DNA of 64,000 nt, from positions 1,922,001-1,986,000 of the forward strand of contig OZ221973.1 of the NCBI GenBank assembly GCA_965119745.1, read 5' to 3'. Positions 8,520 through 17,641 of the stretch are shown here, in pieces (the stretch's first letter is position 1; each line of letters starts with the position of its first letter). The DNA comes from CAJFUR01 sp904420575 (lineage in GTDB: Bacteria; Actinomycetota; Coriobacteriia; Coriobacteriales; Eggerthellaceae). The position numbers and the translations under genes were made by a program. The notes beneath the pieces were generated by a model. It did not search any database and was not told where the DNA came from. It saw only the letters and a list, made by a program, of their open reading frames with translations.

Positions 8520-9686
8520 ATGGCGGACGCCTTCGAGAACATCCTCGGCCAGCCCCAGGTGCGCGACTTTTTGCGCAGCTCGGTGGAGAACGGCCGCGTG
8601 AGCCACGCGTACCTGTTCACCGGGCCGGCCGGTTCCAACAAGACGTTGGCCGCCTATGCGCTCGCGCAGGCGATCCTCTGCCCGAAGGGCGCACGCGGCC
8701 CGCGCGGCGGCAACTGCGGCGCCTGCGACGTGTGCCGGCGCGTCATGCGCCGCAAGCATCCCGACGTGCGCTATTTCGCTCCCGAAGGGGCGGGCGGCTA
8801 TCTGGTGGAGCAGATCCGCGACATCGTGACGGACACGTCGTACGCGCCCATCCAGGCCGACAAGAAGGTCTACATCCTGGACCGGGTGGACCTGCTGGGC
8901 ACGGCCGCGGCCAACGCGTTCCTCAAGACGCTGGAGGAACCGCCGGCCGACGTGGTGCTCGTCCTTTTGGGGCGCACGCGGGAAAGCGTGCTGCCCACCA
9001 TCCTCTCGCGCTGCCAGGTGGTGCCGTTCCGCCACATCCCGGCCACGGAGGCGGCGGGCATCCTCAGCCAGAACACGGGAGCCTCGCTGGAGAAGGCGCG
9101 CATCGCCATCGAGGCCTGCGACGGGTCCGTCACGCGCGGCATCGAGTTCCTGAAGTCCAACGAGCGGCTGGCGTTCCGCTCCCGCGTGCTGGAGGCGCTG
9201 GCGTCGTTGCGCCTTGCCGACGACTGGGACGTGGTCGGCCAAGCCGCCGACCTGGTGCTCTTGGCAAAGGCCCCGCTCGACGTCGTGCGCGCCGCGCAGG
9301 AGGAGGAACTGGCCGAGAACGCGGACTTCCTGGCGAAGTCGGCCATCCGGCAGATCGAGGCGCGCAACAAGCGGGCGCTCACGGCCAAGAGCTTCGAGTC
9401 GCTGCGTCAGCTGACCGCCATCGTCCGCTCGTGGCTGCGCGACGTGCTGGCGGTGTGCGCGGGCACGCCCGAGCTGGTCATCAACGTGGACGCGCGCGCG
9501 GCCATCGAAGAGGCGGCCCTGCATGCCGACGAGGCGCGTGCGGCCGCCGCTCTGGGCGCCGTGCGCAGCTGCGACGAGGCGATCTCGTATAATGTATCCC
9601 CTGAAACCTGCATCGACGCGCTGTTGTTCGAAGTGAAGGACGCGCTGTTCGGCCAGAGCCGGCCCCATGCCGGGAACGTGGCCTGA
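8520..9686 (+). CDS. holB: DNA polymerase III delta' subunit
   Basis: Clamp-loader subunit, an AAA+ fold without required ATPase activity. 388 residues from ATG 8,520, chosen because the family begins close to the residues AFENILGQ. An in-frame ATG at 8,502 overlaps tmk and would add six residues. Seen: Walker-A-like GPAGSNKT (about residue 35), a zinc-module remnant CGACDVCRR, sensor and SRC motif (LSRCQ) that supplies the arginine finger. A TATAAT near 9,588 within the coding region could be an internal promoter for ricT. Confidence 0.93.
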   Translation: MADAFENILGQPQVRDFLRSSVENGRVSHAYLFTGPAGSNKTLAAYALAQAILCPKGARGPRGGNCGACDVCRRVMRRKHPDVRYFAPEGAGGYLVEQIRDIVTDTSYAPIQADKKVYILDRVDLLGTAAANAFLKTLEEPPADVVLVLLGRTRESVLPTILSRCQVVPFRHIPATEAAGILSQNTGASLEKARIAIEACDGSVTRGIEFLKSNERLAFRSRVLEALASLRLADDWDVVGQAADLVLLAKAPLDVVRAAQEEELAENADFLAKSAIRQIEARNKRALTAKSFESLRQLTAIVRSWLRDVLAVCAGTPELVINVDARAAIEEAALHADEARAAAALGAVRSCDEAISYNVSPETCIDALLFEVKDALFGQSRPHAGNVA

Positions 9687-9707
9687 TAGAGACAGAGAGG
9701 TATCGCA

Positions 9708-11270
9708 ATGGTTCGGGTAGCACCGATCAAATTGTTCTACAATCCCCGCACGCTGTGGTTCGACCCCGGCGACCTGGACATACGCAAAGGCGACGCCGTC
9801 GTGGTGACCACGGCGCGCGGCACCGAGTTCGGCGAGGCCACCGGCGACGTCTTCGAGGCCGAAGAAGCCGACGTCAAGAAGCTGAAGACCGCGCTGAAGC
9901 CCGTGCGGCGCCTGGCCACCGACGAGGACGTGGAGGCCGCCTACGAGATGGAACGCAGGAGCGCCGAGGCGCTGCCGGTGTTCAAGGAGATGGCGGCCGA
10001 GGCGAACGCCGACATGCATCCCGTGTCGGTGGAGTACCTGCTGGATGGCGACAAGGCGGTGTTCTACTTCGAGGCCGAGGAGCGCGTGGACTTCCGCGAC
10101 CTGGTTCGCAAGCTGGCCGCGCATTTCCACGTGCGCATCGACATGCGGCAGATCGGCGTGCGCGACGAGGCCCGCATGGTGGGCGGCCTGGGCCATTGCG
10201 GCCAGGAGCTGTGCTGCAAGCGCCTGGGCGGCGAGTTCTGCCCCGTGTCCATCCGCATGGCCAAGGAGCAGGACCTCTCCCTGAACCCCCAGAAGATTTC
10301 GGGCGTGTGCGGGCGACTCATGTGCTGCCTGCGCTACGAGTTCGACGCCTACAAGGACTTCAAGGGCCGCGCCCCCAAGCACAACGGCACCGTGCAGACT
10401 CCCGACGGCCCGGCGAAGGTGGTCGATCTGGACGTGCCGCGCGAAGTGGTGTCGCTGAAGCTGGAAGGCGAGAAGGCGGTGAAGGTGCCGCTGGCCGACC
10501 TGGAGACCGAAGGCGATGCCGTGCGTCCCAACCGCATCGGCGAAGAGGCGTGGGAGCGCGCCACCGAGCAGACGACCCTGGCCCTGGTGGGCGAGTCGAC
10601 GTTCCTGACGTCGCAGTTCACCGGAAAGGACAAGCTGGCGCAGGCCGGCAGCGTGCGGCGCACCGGCAACGGCGGCGGGAAGGGCCGGCGCAAGGACCAG
10701 GCCGCCTCTGCTGACGCGGCCAAAGGGTCGGCGACCGACGCGTCCCGCAAGCCGCGCCGCCGCCATTCCGCCAAGGCGGCCGCAGGGGAGGAGGCGCCCG
10801 AAGCGGCCAAGCGCAAGCAGAAACAGCAGGCCGGCAACGCCTCCAAGAAGAAGCAGAACGGCAAGAAGGGGCAGGGCCAGGCGCCGCGTCCCGACGGCCA
10901 GGGGAGCGCCCGCAAGCAGGGCAAGGGAGCGGCCCGCGCTGCGGGAGGAACCGGAGGGGCGGGCGGCAATCCCGCTGCCAAGCAGGGACCACGTCCCGGC
11001 CAGAAGTCGTCGGGCCTGCGCCAGAAGCAGGCCCCGAAGCACGGCGCCGAACCTGTGCGCGACGACGCCCAGCCGCGCCGCCGGCAGGGCCAGGGCTCTC
11101 CTGCCCAGGATGCTGCCTCAGGCGGCACGCAGCCGGGCGGCGAGCACCGGCGCGCACGGCGGCGCAGCCACAAGGCCGGCGGCGCCGCCGGCCAAGCCGG
11201 AGGTGCGGGCGGGCAGGCCGGCGGCCTGCAGCCCCCGCAGAGCCCGCACGGACAGGGAGACGTACGATGA
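9708..11270 (+). CDS. ricT: RicT/YaaT (PSP1 family) protein with long basic tail
   Basis: PSP1-domain protein. In Bacillus the homologue works with RicA and RicF in an Fe-S complex that promotes RNase Y processing. 520 residues, about twice the family length. The conserved core (residues 1-285) holds the cysteine cluster GHCGQELCCKRLGGEFCP and CGRLMCCLRYE that defines the family. From about residue 305 on the protein is a Lys/Ala/Gln/Gly-rich, probably disordered tail with repeated KQ, GQG and AGGAGG units, likely to bind nucleic acid. It sits downstream of tmk-holB, the same order as in Firmicutes. Its stop overlaps pncB by 4 bases (ATGA). Confidence 0.92.
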   Translation: MVRVAPIKLFYNPRTLWFDPGDLDIRKGDAVVVTTARGTEFGEATGDVFEAEEADVKKLKTALKPVRRLATDEDVEAAYEMERRSAEALPVFKEMAAEANADMHPVSVEYLLDGDKAVFYFEAEERVDFRDLVRKLAAHFHVRIDMRQIGVRDEARMVGGLGHCGQELCCKRLGGEFCPVSIRMAKEQDLSLNPQKISGVCGRLMCCLRYEFDAYKDFKGRAPKHNGTVQTPDGPAKVVDLDVPREVVSLKLEGEKAVKVPLADLETEGDAVRPNRIGEEAWERATEQTTLALVGESTFLTSQFTGKDKLAQAGSVRRTGNGGGKGRRKDQAASADAAKGSATDASRKPRRRHSAKAAAGEEAPEAAKRKQKQQAGNASKKKQNGKKGQGQAPRPDGQGSARKQGKGAARAAGGTGGAGGNPAAKQGPRPGQKSSGLRQKQAPKHGAEPVRDDAQPRRRQGQGSPAQDAASGGTQPGGEHRRARRRSHKAGGAAGQAGGAGGQAGGLQPPQSPHGQGDVR

Positions 11271-12727
11271 CCCCGGACTACGCGCTTCTGACCGACCTGT
11301 ACCAGCTGACCATGGCGCAGGGCTACTGGGAGGCCGGCAAGACCGGCGACGAGGCCTGCTTCCACATGTACTTCCGCGACTACCCGTTCAAGGGCGGCTA
11401 CGCCATCGCCTGCGGCATGGCGCAGCTGGCCGACATCGTGGACGGGTTCTCGTTCTCCGCAGAGGACGTCGACTACCTGTCCGCGCTGCAGGCGCCGGGC
11501 GGCGGTCCGCTGTTCCGCAGGGACTTCCTGGACTACCTGGCGCACGGCTTCGAGCTTGCGTGCGACGTGGACGCGGTGGCGGAGGGCACGGTGGTGTTCC
11601 CCCACGAGCCCCTCGTGCGGGTGTGCGGCCCCATCATGCACTGCCAGCTTCTGGAGACGGCGCTGCTCAACTGCGTCAACTTCGAGACGCTCATCGCCAC
11701 GAAGGCGGCGCGCGTGTGCCTGGCGGCGGCGGGCGCTCCCGTGGCCGAGTTCGGCCTGCGCCGCGCACAGGGCTTCGCCGGCGGCGTGTGGGCCAGCCGC
11801 GCGGCCGTGGTGGGCGGCTGCGCCTCCACCTCCAACGTGCTGGCCGGCAAGCTGTTCGGCATCCCGGTCTCGGGGACGCACGCGCACTCCTGGGTCATGT
11901 CGTTTCCCGACGAGCTGACGGCGTTCCGCGAATACGCGCGGGTCATGCCCAAGAACTGCGTGCTTCTGGTGGACACCTACGACGTGGAGCAGGGCGTGCG
12001 GAACGCCATCACGGTGGGGCTCGAGATGCGCGAGCGCGGCGAGCGCCTGGCCGGCATCCGCATCGATTCGGGCGACCTCGCATGGCTGGCGAAGATGGCG
12101 CGGCGCATGCTGGACGAAGCGGGGCTTGCGGACTGCGGCATCGTGCTGTCCAACGATCTGGACGAGCACACCATCCAGTCCATTTGCGACGAGGGCGCCC
12201 AGGTGGCTTCGTGGGGCGTCGGCACGAAGCTGGCCTGCGCCTACGACCAGCCCACGCTCGGCGGCGTCTACAAGCTCTCGGCGACGCGCTCCGCAGGGGA
12301 GAAGGCGTGGCGCGACTGCCTGAAGATATCGGAGTCGGCGGCGAAGCTGACCGTGCCGGGCGTGCTGGACGTGCGCCGCTACTTCCATGACGACGGCCGC
12401 ATCGCCGGCGACATGGTGTACGACGTGAACGCGGGCGTGCATCCTTGCGAGACCATCATCGACCCCTGCGACGACCTGCGCCAAAAGCAGCTTGCGGGCA
12501 AGCGGCACGAGGCGCTGCTGCATCCGCTCGCGCGTGCGGGAAAGACCGTGCTCGCGCCGGAAGGCCGCGACGCCCTGGCCGCGCAGGCGCGCGCGAAGGA
12601 GGGCCTGGCCACGCTCGACGAGAGCCAGAAGCGCATGCTCAATCCCCATTCGTATCCCGTCGGGCTCGAGCGCGGCCTGTTCGAACGCCGACGCGACTTG
12701 GTGGCGCATCTGCGCGGCATCGCGTAG
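11267..12727 (+). CDS. pncB: Nicotinate phosphoribosyltransferase
   Basis: Makes nicotinate mononucleotide from nicotinate and PRPP in the NAD salvage pathway. 486 residues, normal length. The N-terminal LLTDLYQLTMAQ signature, the STSN...GTHAHSW motif containing the autophosphorylated His region (about residues 195-208), and the RIDSGDLAWLA phosphate-binding segment (about residue 264) are all present. The ATG overlaps the ricT stop (ATGA), so it is part of the tmk-holB-ricT operon. Confidence 0.95.
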   Translation: MTPDYALLTDLYQLTMAQGYWEAGKTGDEACFHMYFRDYPFKGGYAIACGMAQLADIVDGFSFSAEDVDYLSALQAPGGGPLFRRDFLDYLAHGFELACDVDAVAEGTVVFPHEPLVRVCGPIMHCQLLETALLNCVNFETLIATKAARVCLAAAGAPVAEFGLRRAQGFAGGVWASRAAVVGGCASTSNVLAGKLFGIPVSGTHAHSWVMSFPDELTAFREYARVMPKNCVLLVDTYDVEQGVRNAITVGLEMRERGERLAGIRIDSGDLAWLAKMARRMLDEAGLADCGIVLSNDLDEHTIQSICDEGAQVASWGVGTKLACAYDQPTLGGVYKLSATRSAGEKAWRDCLKISESAAKLTVPGVLDVRRYFHDDGRIAGDMVYDVNAGVHPCETIIDPCDDLRQKQLAGKRHEALLHPLARAGKTVLAPEGRDALAAQARAKEGLATLDESQKRMLNPHSYPVGLERGLFERRRDLVAHLRGIA

Positions 12728-12801
12728 GCAGGCGCCCCGCAGGTGGAAGAGGACCGCAAAGAACCGGCGCGCGACGCGCTGTAGGCAAAGGAAAGGACGT
12801 C

Positions 12802-13704
12802 ATGGTCAGAATAATCACCGACTCGGTGGCATCGATTCCCGCCGACGTGGCGCGGGAGGCCGGCATCGACATCGTCACGCTCTACGTGAACCGCGACGGC
12901 ACGGAGTACGCCGACGCCAGCATGGACCTCGACGCGTTCTATGCCGACATCTACGACATGGTGGACGACATCCCCACGTCGAGCCAGCCTTCCCAGCACA
13001 CGCTTGAGGAGCTGTTCGAGGCGTCCGCCAAGGCGGGGGAGGAGGTGCTGGGCATCTTCATCTCCACCGGCCTGTCGGGAACCTTCGACGGCGCGGTGCG
13101 GGCCGCACGCGCGGTGAAGTCCCGCAACATCGACTTCGCCTGCACGCTCATCGACTCCACGTCGTGCGGCTACGACGAGGCCTGGCCGGTCTTCGACGCG
13201 GTGGAGGCCCGCGACGCCGGCGCAGGCCTTGCGGGCTGCACGAAGGCGGCGCTGGCCGGCATGGAGTCCACGCGCTTCCTGTTCACGCCCGAGACCCTGA
13301 CGTTCTTGCAGAAAGGCGGGCGCATCGGCGGCGCGGCGGCGCTTCTGGGCAACCTCATCCAGCTGTCGCCGGTGCTCACGGTGCGCGACGGGCAGGCGAC
13401 CACGCTCGCGAAGGTGCGCACGCGCAAGAAGGCGCTCGACAAGATCGTGCAGACGTTCAAGGCCGACGTGGAGGCCTACGGGCTGAAGCGCGTCATGGTG
13501 CACTACATCGGGGACAAGAACCCGGCCGTGGCCTGGGCGCGCGAGGTCGTCGAGCCGTTGGTGGGGCATGCGGTGGACGTGCTGCCGGTCAGCCCCGTCA
13601 TCGGATTGCACGTGGGGCCCGCCGTGGGCATCGCCTACGAGTGCGCCCGCTCGCTGACAGGCAAGATCACCGGTTCCGTGACGGCGCGCGCCGTTGCGCT
13701 GTAA
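12802..13704 (+). CDS. DegV family fatty-acid-binding protein (first copy)
   Basis: 300 residues. DegV proteins bind a fatty acid and, as FakB-type proteins, present it to the kinase FakA. Starts MVRIITDSVASIP after AAAGGAC. Motifs visible: DSVASIPAD at the N-terminus, the TSQPS loop, ISTGLSGTF (about residue 92), FLQKGGRIGG (about residue 173), and VGPAVGIAYE near the C-terminus. A second DegV gene follows after 16 bases, suggesting the two copies bind different acyl chains, as known for FakB1/FakB2 (inference). No FakA gene is in the window. Confidence 0.9.
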   Translation: MVRIITDSVASIPADVAREAGIDIVTLYVNRDGTEYADASMDLDAFYADIYDMVDDIPTSSQPSQHTLEELFEASAKAGEEVLGIFISTGLSGTFDGAVRAARAVKSRNIDFACTLIDSTSCGYDEAWPVFDAVEARDAGAGLAGCTKAALAGMESTRFLFTPETLTFLQKGGRIGGAAALLGNLIQLSPVLTVRDGQATTLAKVRTRKKALDKIVQTFKADVEAYGLKRVMVHYIGDKNPAVAWAREVVEPLVGHAVDVLPVSPVIGLHVGPAVGIAYECARSLTGKITGSVTARAVAL

Positions 13705-13720
13705 AAGGGGAAGGAGCCCT

Positions 13721-14653
13721 ATGCGGAGATGCAACCTCATCCTTGATTCCTGTTGCGACCTGCCGTTCGAGGTGATCGACAAGCCGGGGATCGAGCTTCT
13801 GCGGTTCCCGTACATCATGAGCGACGGGGAGCATCTGGACGACCTGTACCAGACCACTTCGGCGCACGACTTCTATCAGGCCATGCGCGACGGCGAAGAG
13901 CCGACGACGGCCCAGGTCGCCGTGCCCGTGTTCCAAGAGGCGTTCGGCCGCGCCATCGAAAGCGGCGTGCCTACCGTGTACCTGAGCTTCACGAGCGGGC
14001 TTTCGGGCAGCTTCGACGTGGCTTGCCTCGTGCGCGACCAGCTTCTGGCAGAGCATCCCGAAGCCGAGCTGTACCTGGTGGACACCTTGCAGGCCTCGGT
14101 GGCCGAAGGGCTTCTGGTGTACGAGGCCATCCAGCAGCGCGACAAGGGGCTCACGGCGCGCGAGCTGGCCGAATGGGCCAGCGAGGCGCGGTTCTTCGTG
14201 GACGCCGAGTTCATGGTGGAGGACCTGGAGTCGCTGCGCCGCGGCGGGCGCATTCCCGGCTCGGTGGCCTATGCCGGATCGAAGCTGGACGTGAAGCCCC
14301 TGCTCACCATCGCGACCGATGGCAAGCTCTCGCTGTCCGGCGTGGCGCGCGGGCGCAAGAAGGGCATCAAACAGCTGGTGGAGTACTATCAGAGACGCGT
14401 GGCCAAAGAAGGTCCCGGCCGCTGCGTCGTGGTGGCCCATGCCGACTGCCAGAAGGACGCCGACCGCCTCAAGGAGATGCTGGCGCGGCTGGACGAGAGC
14501 ATCCTGTTCTTGGAGTGCGACATCGGCCCGGTCATCGGCAGCCATGTGGGGCCCGGCATGATCGCGGTGGTGTTCTGGGGCTCCGACCGCCGCGAAGAGC
14601 TGTCCGTGGCCGACCGCATCGCGCGCAAGGTGAAGGGGACGTCGGAGGACTGA
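13721..14653 (+). CDS. DegV family fatty-acid-binding protein (second copy)
   Basis: 310 residues, start fixed by AAGGAG. Same fold as the preceding gene but clearly diverged: the N-terminus reads LILDSCCDLP rather than ITDSVASIP, with two adjacent cysteines, while the LSFTSGLSGSF motif, LRRGGRIPG and GSHVGPGM motifs are kept. Tandem arrangement with the first copy suggests duplication and specialisation. Confidence 0.9.
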   Translation: MRRCNLILDSCCDLPFEVIDKPGIELLRFPYIMSDGEHLDDLYQTTSAHDFYQAMRDGEEPTTAQVAVPVFQEAFGRAIESGVPTVYLSFTSGLSGSFDVACLVRDQLLAEHPEAELYLVDTLQASVAEGLLVYEAIQQRDKGLTARELAEWASEARFFVDAEFMVEDLESLRRGGRIPGSVAYAGSKLDVKPLLTIATDGKLSLSGVARGRKKGIKQLVEYYQRRVAKEGPGRCVVVAHADCQKDADRLKEMLARLDESILFLECDIGPVIGSHVGPGMIAVVFWGSDRREELSVADRIARKVKGTSED

Positions 14654-14733
14654 CGGCCAGGGAGGGCCCGCCGACGCCGCATCGCGCTGCGGCATGCTGC
14701 GCCAACAGGGGGAGACGAGACGGAGGATTCGAC

Positions 14734-15693
14734 ATGAACTACTTGTACAGCGGAAACGCCGGATTTCTCGAAGGGGTCGCGGGACGGCTCGCAGAGGCCG
14801 GCTTCGTGCGGACGGACGATGTGGAGGACGCCGATGCGGTCGTCACGTTCTGCGCGTCGCAGACCGCGCTCGAGGACGCCTACTTTGACGAGCGCGGGTT
14901 CGTCCAGGCGGCGCGTCCCGGCACCGTTTTGGTGGACCTGAGCGCCTCGACGCCCAGTTTCGCGCGGGAGCTGAACGCGGTCGCCGTGGTGAGCGACCTG
15001 GTCTTCGTGGAGGCTCCGCTTGTCGTGGGGGACATGATGGCCGCCGACGCGTTCTCGCGCCGCGAGAACCTCACCTGCTTTGCCGCCGGCGAAAAGGGCG
15101 ATGTCGAACGCGCATGGCCGCTGCTCGAGGTGCTGGTGGGCGCCGTGCACGAGACCGGCGGCTCGGGCTCGGCGCAGCTGGCGCGCGCCGCGTACACGCT
15201 GCAGACGGCGGCGCAGGTGGTGTCCGCCATCGAGGCGGACGCGTTGTACCGTGCCGTGATGGGCTCCACTGCAGGCCCCAACCGGGAGGCGAGGCGCGTG
15301 GGGGCCGTGTCTCCGCAGGCGGAGCGCGTGCTTGCCGCCATCAATGACGACCGCTTCTCCGGGCCGTACACCTGCGAGATGTTCATGGCCGAGTTGTCGG
15401 CGGCGCTCATGGCGGCCGACGACGTGGATCTCATCCTGCCGCAGGCCGAGGCTGCCATGCACCTGCTGGAATTGCTGGCCGTCATCGGCGGCTCCGACCT
15501 GACGCCCGCGGCGCTCGCGCTGGTCTACGGAGATGAGAAGTCCTGTGCCCGCCACGGCCTCGACTGGACCCGTGCCGAACAGGCCTACGGCGACGAGGGC
15601 GACGGCTTCGGCTACGACGAGGAAGACGGCGAGGGCGACGGTTGCAGCCACGACCACGACGACTTCCGCGGGTTCGACTACTCTTCCAACTAG
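14734..15693 (+). CDS. Degenerate NAD-binding, beta-hydroxyacid-dehydrogenase-like protein
   Basis: 319 residues, start after CGGAGG. The overall layout resembles 3-hydroxyisobutyrate dehydrogenase-type proteins: a Rossmann-like first half (LVDLSASTPS segment, FVEAPLVVGD) and an all-helical second half. However, the usual GxGxxG dinucleotide loop is replaced by YSGNAGFLEGV, so cofactor binding is doubtful. The tail (about the last 35 residues) is very acidic and contains a CSHDHDD patch that could bind metal. Function is unknown and catalytic activity should not be assumed. Confidence 0.65.
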   Translation: MNYLYSGNAGFLEGVAGRLAEAGFVRTDDVEDADAVVTFCASQTALEDAYFDERGFVQAARPGTVLVDLSASTPSFARELNAVAVVSDLVFVEAPLVVGDMMAADAFSRRENLTCFAAGEKGDVERAWPLLEVLVGAVHETGGSGSAQLARAAYTLQTAAQVVSAIEADALYRAVMGSTAGPNREARRVGAVSPQAERVLAAINDDRFSGPYTCEMFMAELSAALMAADDVDLILPQAEAAMHLLELLAVIGGSDLTPAALALVYGDEKSCARHGLDWTRAEQAYGDEGDGFGYDEEDGEGDGCSHDHDDFRGFDYSSN

Positions 15694-15714
15694 GCGATCG
15701 GCCGGCAAGCGGGC

Positions 15715-16665
15715 ATGAACGACCTCCTTCCAGCCTCGTGTCGCCTGTGCCCGCGCGCTTGCGGGGCTGACCGGGCGGCAGGGCAGCGCGGACTGTGCGG
15801 TGCCGACGACACGTTGGTGGTGGCGCGGGCGGCTCTGCACTTCTGGGAGGAGCCGCCCATCAGCGGGCAGGCGGGCAGCGGCACGGTGTTCTTCGCGCAC
15901 TGCCCGCTGCGCTGTGTCTACTGCCAGAACGCGGTCATCGCCCAAGGACGGGCAGGGCGGGAGGTCACCGTGGAGCGGCTGGCGGAACTGTGCAGGGGGC
16001 TGGAAGGCCAGGGGGCGCTCAACGTGAACCTCGTGACGCCGACGCATTATGCGCCGCAGGCGCGCGCCGCCGTCGCGCTCGCGCGCGAGCAGGGACTTGG
16101 CGTCCCGGTGGTGTGGAACACGGGAGGGTACGAGACGCCGGAGGCCGTGCGCGCCAACGCCGGGACGGTGGACGTGTATCTAACCGACTTCAAGTACGCC
16201 GACCCCCGCCTGGGCGCGCGGTACTCGCAGGCCCCCGACTATCCCGACGTCGCGCTGGCCGCGCTCGAGGCCATGGTGGAGCAGGTGGGCGCGCCTGCGT
16301 TCGACGAGGTGGACGGCATGCCGCGCATGCGGCGCGGCGTGGTGGTGCGCCACCTTCTGCTGCCTGGCAACCTGGACGACTCCAAGGCGGTCGTCGCGTT
16401 GCTGCAGGAACGCTTCGGCTCGTCGGTGCTGCTCTCTCTCATGAACCAATACACCCCCGTCGTGGCCGCCGCGGCCGAACGGGGGGAGGGCCTTGCCCGG
16501 GCGACGATCGCACGCTGTCCCGAGCTGGCGCGCCCGGTGCGGGCGGAGGACTACGAGGCGCTGCTCGACTTCGCCGACGCGCTGGGCGTGGAGGACTACT
16601 TCTGGCAGGAAGGCGGCGCCGCCGAAGAAAGCTTCATCCCCCCGTTCGACCTCACCGGCCTCTAG
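15715..16665 (+). CDS. Radical SAM protein, PflA-like (COG1313 type)
   Basis: 316 residues. The radical-SAM signature CPLRCVYCQN (CxxxCxxC, about residues 63-70) is present, preceded by an N-terminal CRLCPRACG motif and CG, as in the PflX/COG1313 family of uncharacterised pyruvate-formate-lyase-activase relatives. The start is ATG 15,715. Its stop overlaps by 4 bases the stop of the convergent DUF4130-type gene. No glycyl-radical enzyme is adjacent, so the substrate is unknown. Confidence 0.85.
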   Translation: MNDLLPASCRLCPRACGADRAAGQRGLCGADDTLVVARAALHFWEEPPISGQAGSGTVFFAHCPLRCVYCQNAVIAQGRAGREVTVERLAELCRGLEGQGALNVNLVTPTHYAPQARAAVALAREQGLGVPVVWNTGGYETPEAVRANAGTVDVYLTDFKYADPRLGARYSQAPDYPDVALAALEAMVEQVGAPAFDEVDGMPRMRRGVVVRHLLLPGNLDDSKAVVALLQERFGSSVLLSLMNQYTPVVAAAAERGEGLARATIARCPELARPVRAEDYEALLDFADALGVEDYFWQEGGAAEESFIPPFDLTGL

Positions 16666-17606
16666 GAGGGCGACCGTCCCTGCGTCGGCATGTCGAGCTC
16701 GTTTCCCGGCAGGTCCTCCTGCAGCTCCGTGATGTTCTTCCAGAGGCGCTTGGGCATGAACTGGCGGCGCAGTTCGGGGTTGTAGCGCGATTCCACGGCA
16801 ATGGTGCGGTAGAAGCGCTTCCAGGCGTCCTTCATGGCGCGCTCGTCGGCTGTCGGGCCCGGAAGGTCGAGCCGGTCGGTCCTGACCAGGTACCAGTCGC
16901 TGCCTTCGTACACGCCTGCCAGGTCGTGCCCCTCGTCGTGGATGACGAAGGGCTGCGTGTTGAAGCGCCCGCTGAACCAGTCCATGAGCAGCGGGACGAC
17001 GTTCGCCTGCGGGTTGCAGCGTGCGAACCACAGCCCGCCCTCCAAATGCTCGAAGCGCAGGAACTGCATCATGCGGTGCCGCTCGTTGTAGACCGCCCTG
17101 CTGAGCCGCAGCAGCGGCTGCACGGCAGGATGGGCGACATCTGCAAGCACGCTGCGCCGGGAGCGGGTGCACACGCCCCCGCACGACCCGTGTCGGGCAC
17201 ACGTGCCGCAGGCGGGGGGCTTGTTCGCCGCCATGGCGTGGCGGACGAAGCGGTAGGCCACGGTGCCGGCATGCGGGTCGTCGGACAGCGAGACGGTCTT
17301 CACGGCGTCGAAGGCGGCTGGCCCGCACGTGCGGCTGATGCCGCGCTGGACGCGCAGGGCGGCATCGAAGTCGGTCGGGATGTCGACGACCATCTGCCCG
17401 AGCCGGGGCTGCAGGACGCCGTTCGGCGCCACGTCCGTGGGGTCCTCGTGGCGCGCATAGGCTGCGAACACTGCGGAGAGCAGCCCTTCGAGCGTGCCGT
17501 CGTAGCCGTAGGCGACCTCCAGGAACGGCCCGTCGACCGAGGAAGGCACGACGGCTGCATGCGACGCCTCCACGCCTTCCTCGTCATGCCGTCTGTCCTG
17601 TCCCAT
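16662..17606 (-). CDS. DUF4130-type DNA metabolism protein, partner of the radical SAM protein
   Basis: 314 residues. Resembles the TIGR03915/DUF4130 family, which is found beside the radical-SAM protein encoded just upstream and is predicted to act in DNA repair or modification (no biochemical role known to me). The start is fixed by AGGAGG 8 bases before the ATG. Typical family stretches: FLEVAYGYDGT at the N-terminus, MMQFLRFEHLEGG (about residue 188), DWFSGRFN and IHDEGHDLA. It follows the radical-SAM gene after 35 bases and shares its LexA-like promoter. Confidence 0.82.
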   Translation of the reverse strand: MGQDRRHDEEGVEASHAAVVPSSVDGPFLEVAYGYDGTLEGLLSAVFAAYARHEDPTDVAPNGVLQPRLGQMVVDIPTDFDAALRVQRGISRTCGPAAFDAVKTVSLSDDPHAGTVAYRFVRHAMAANKPPACGTCARHGSCGGVCTRSRRSVLADVAHPAVQPLLRLSRAVYNERHRMMQFLRFEHLEGGLWFARCNPQANVVPLLMDWFSGRFNTQPFVIHDEGHDLAGVYEGSDWYLVRTDRLDLPGPTADERAMKDAWKRFYRTIAVESRYNPELRRQFMPKRLWKNITELQEDLPGNELDMPTQGRSPS

Positions 17607-17641
17607 GCCGTCTGCCTCCTGTCCGCGTGCGGGCCTGGGCG

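Noticed and set aside
14734..15693. Calling this gene a functional 3-hydroxyisobutyrate dehydrogenase
   Set aside because: The nucleotide-binding glycine loop is missing.
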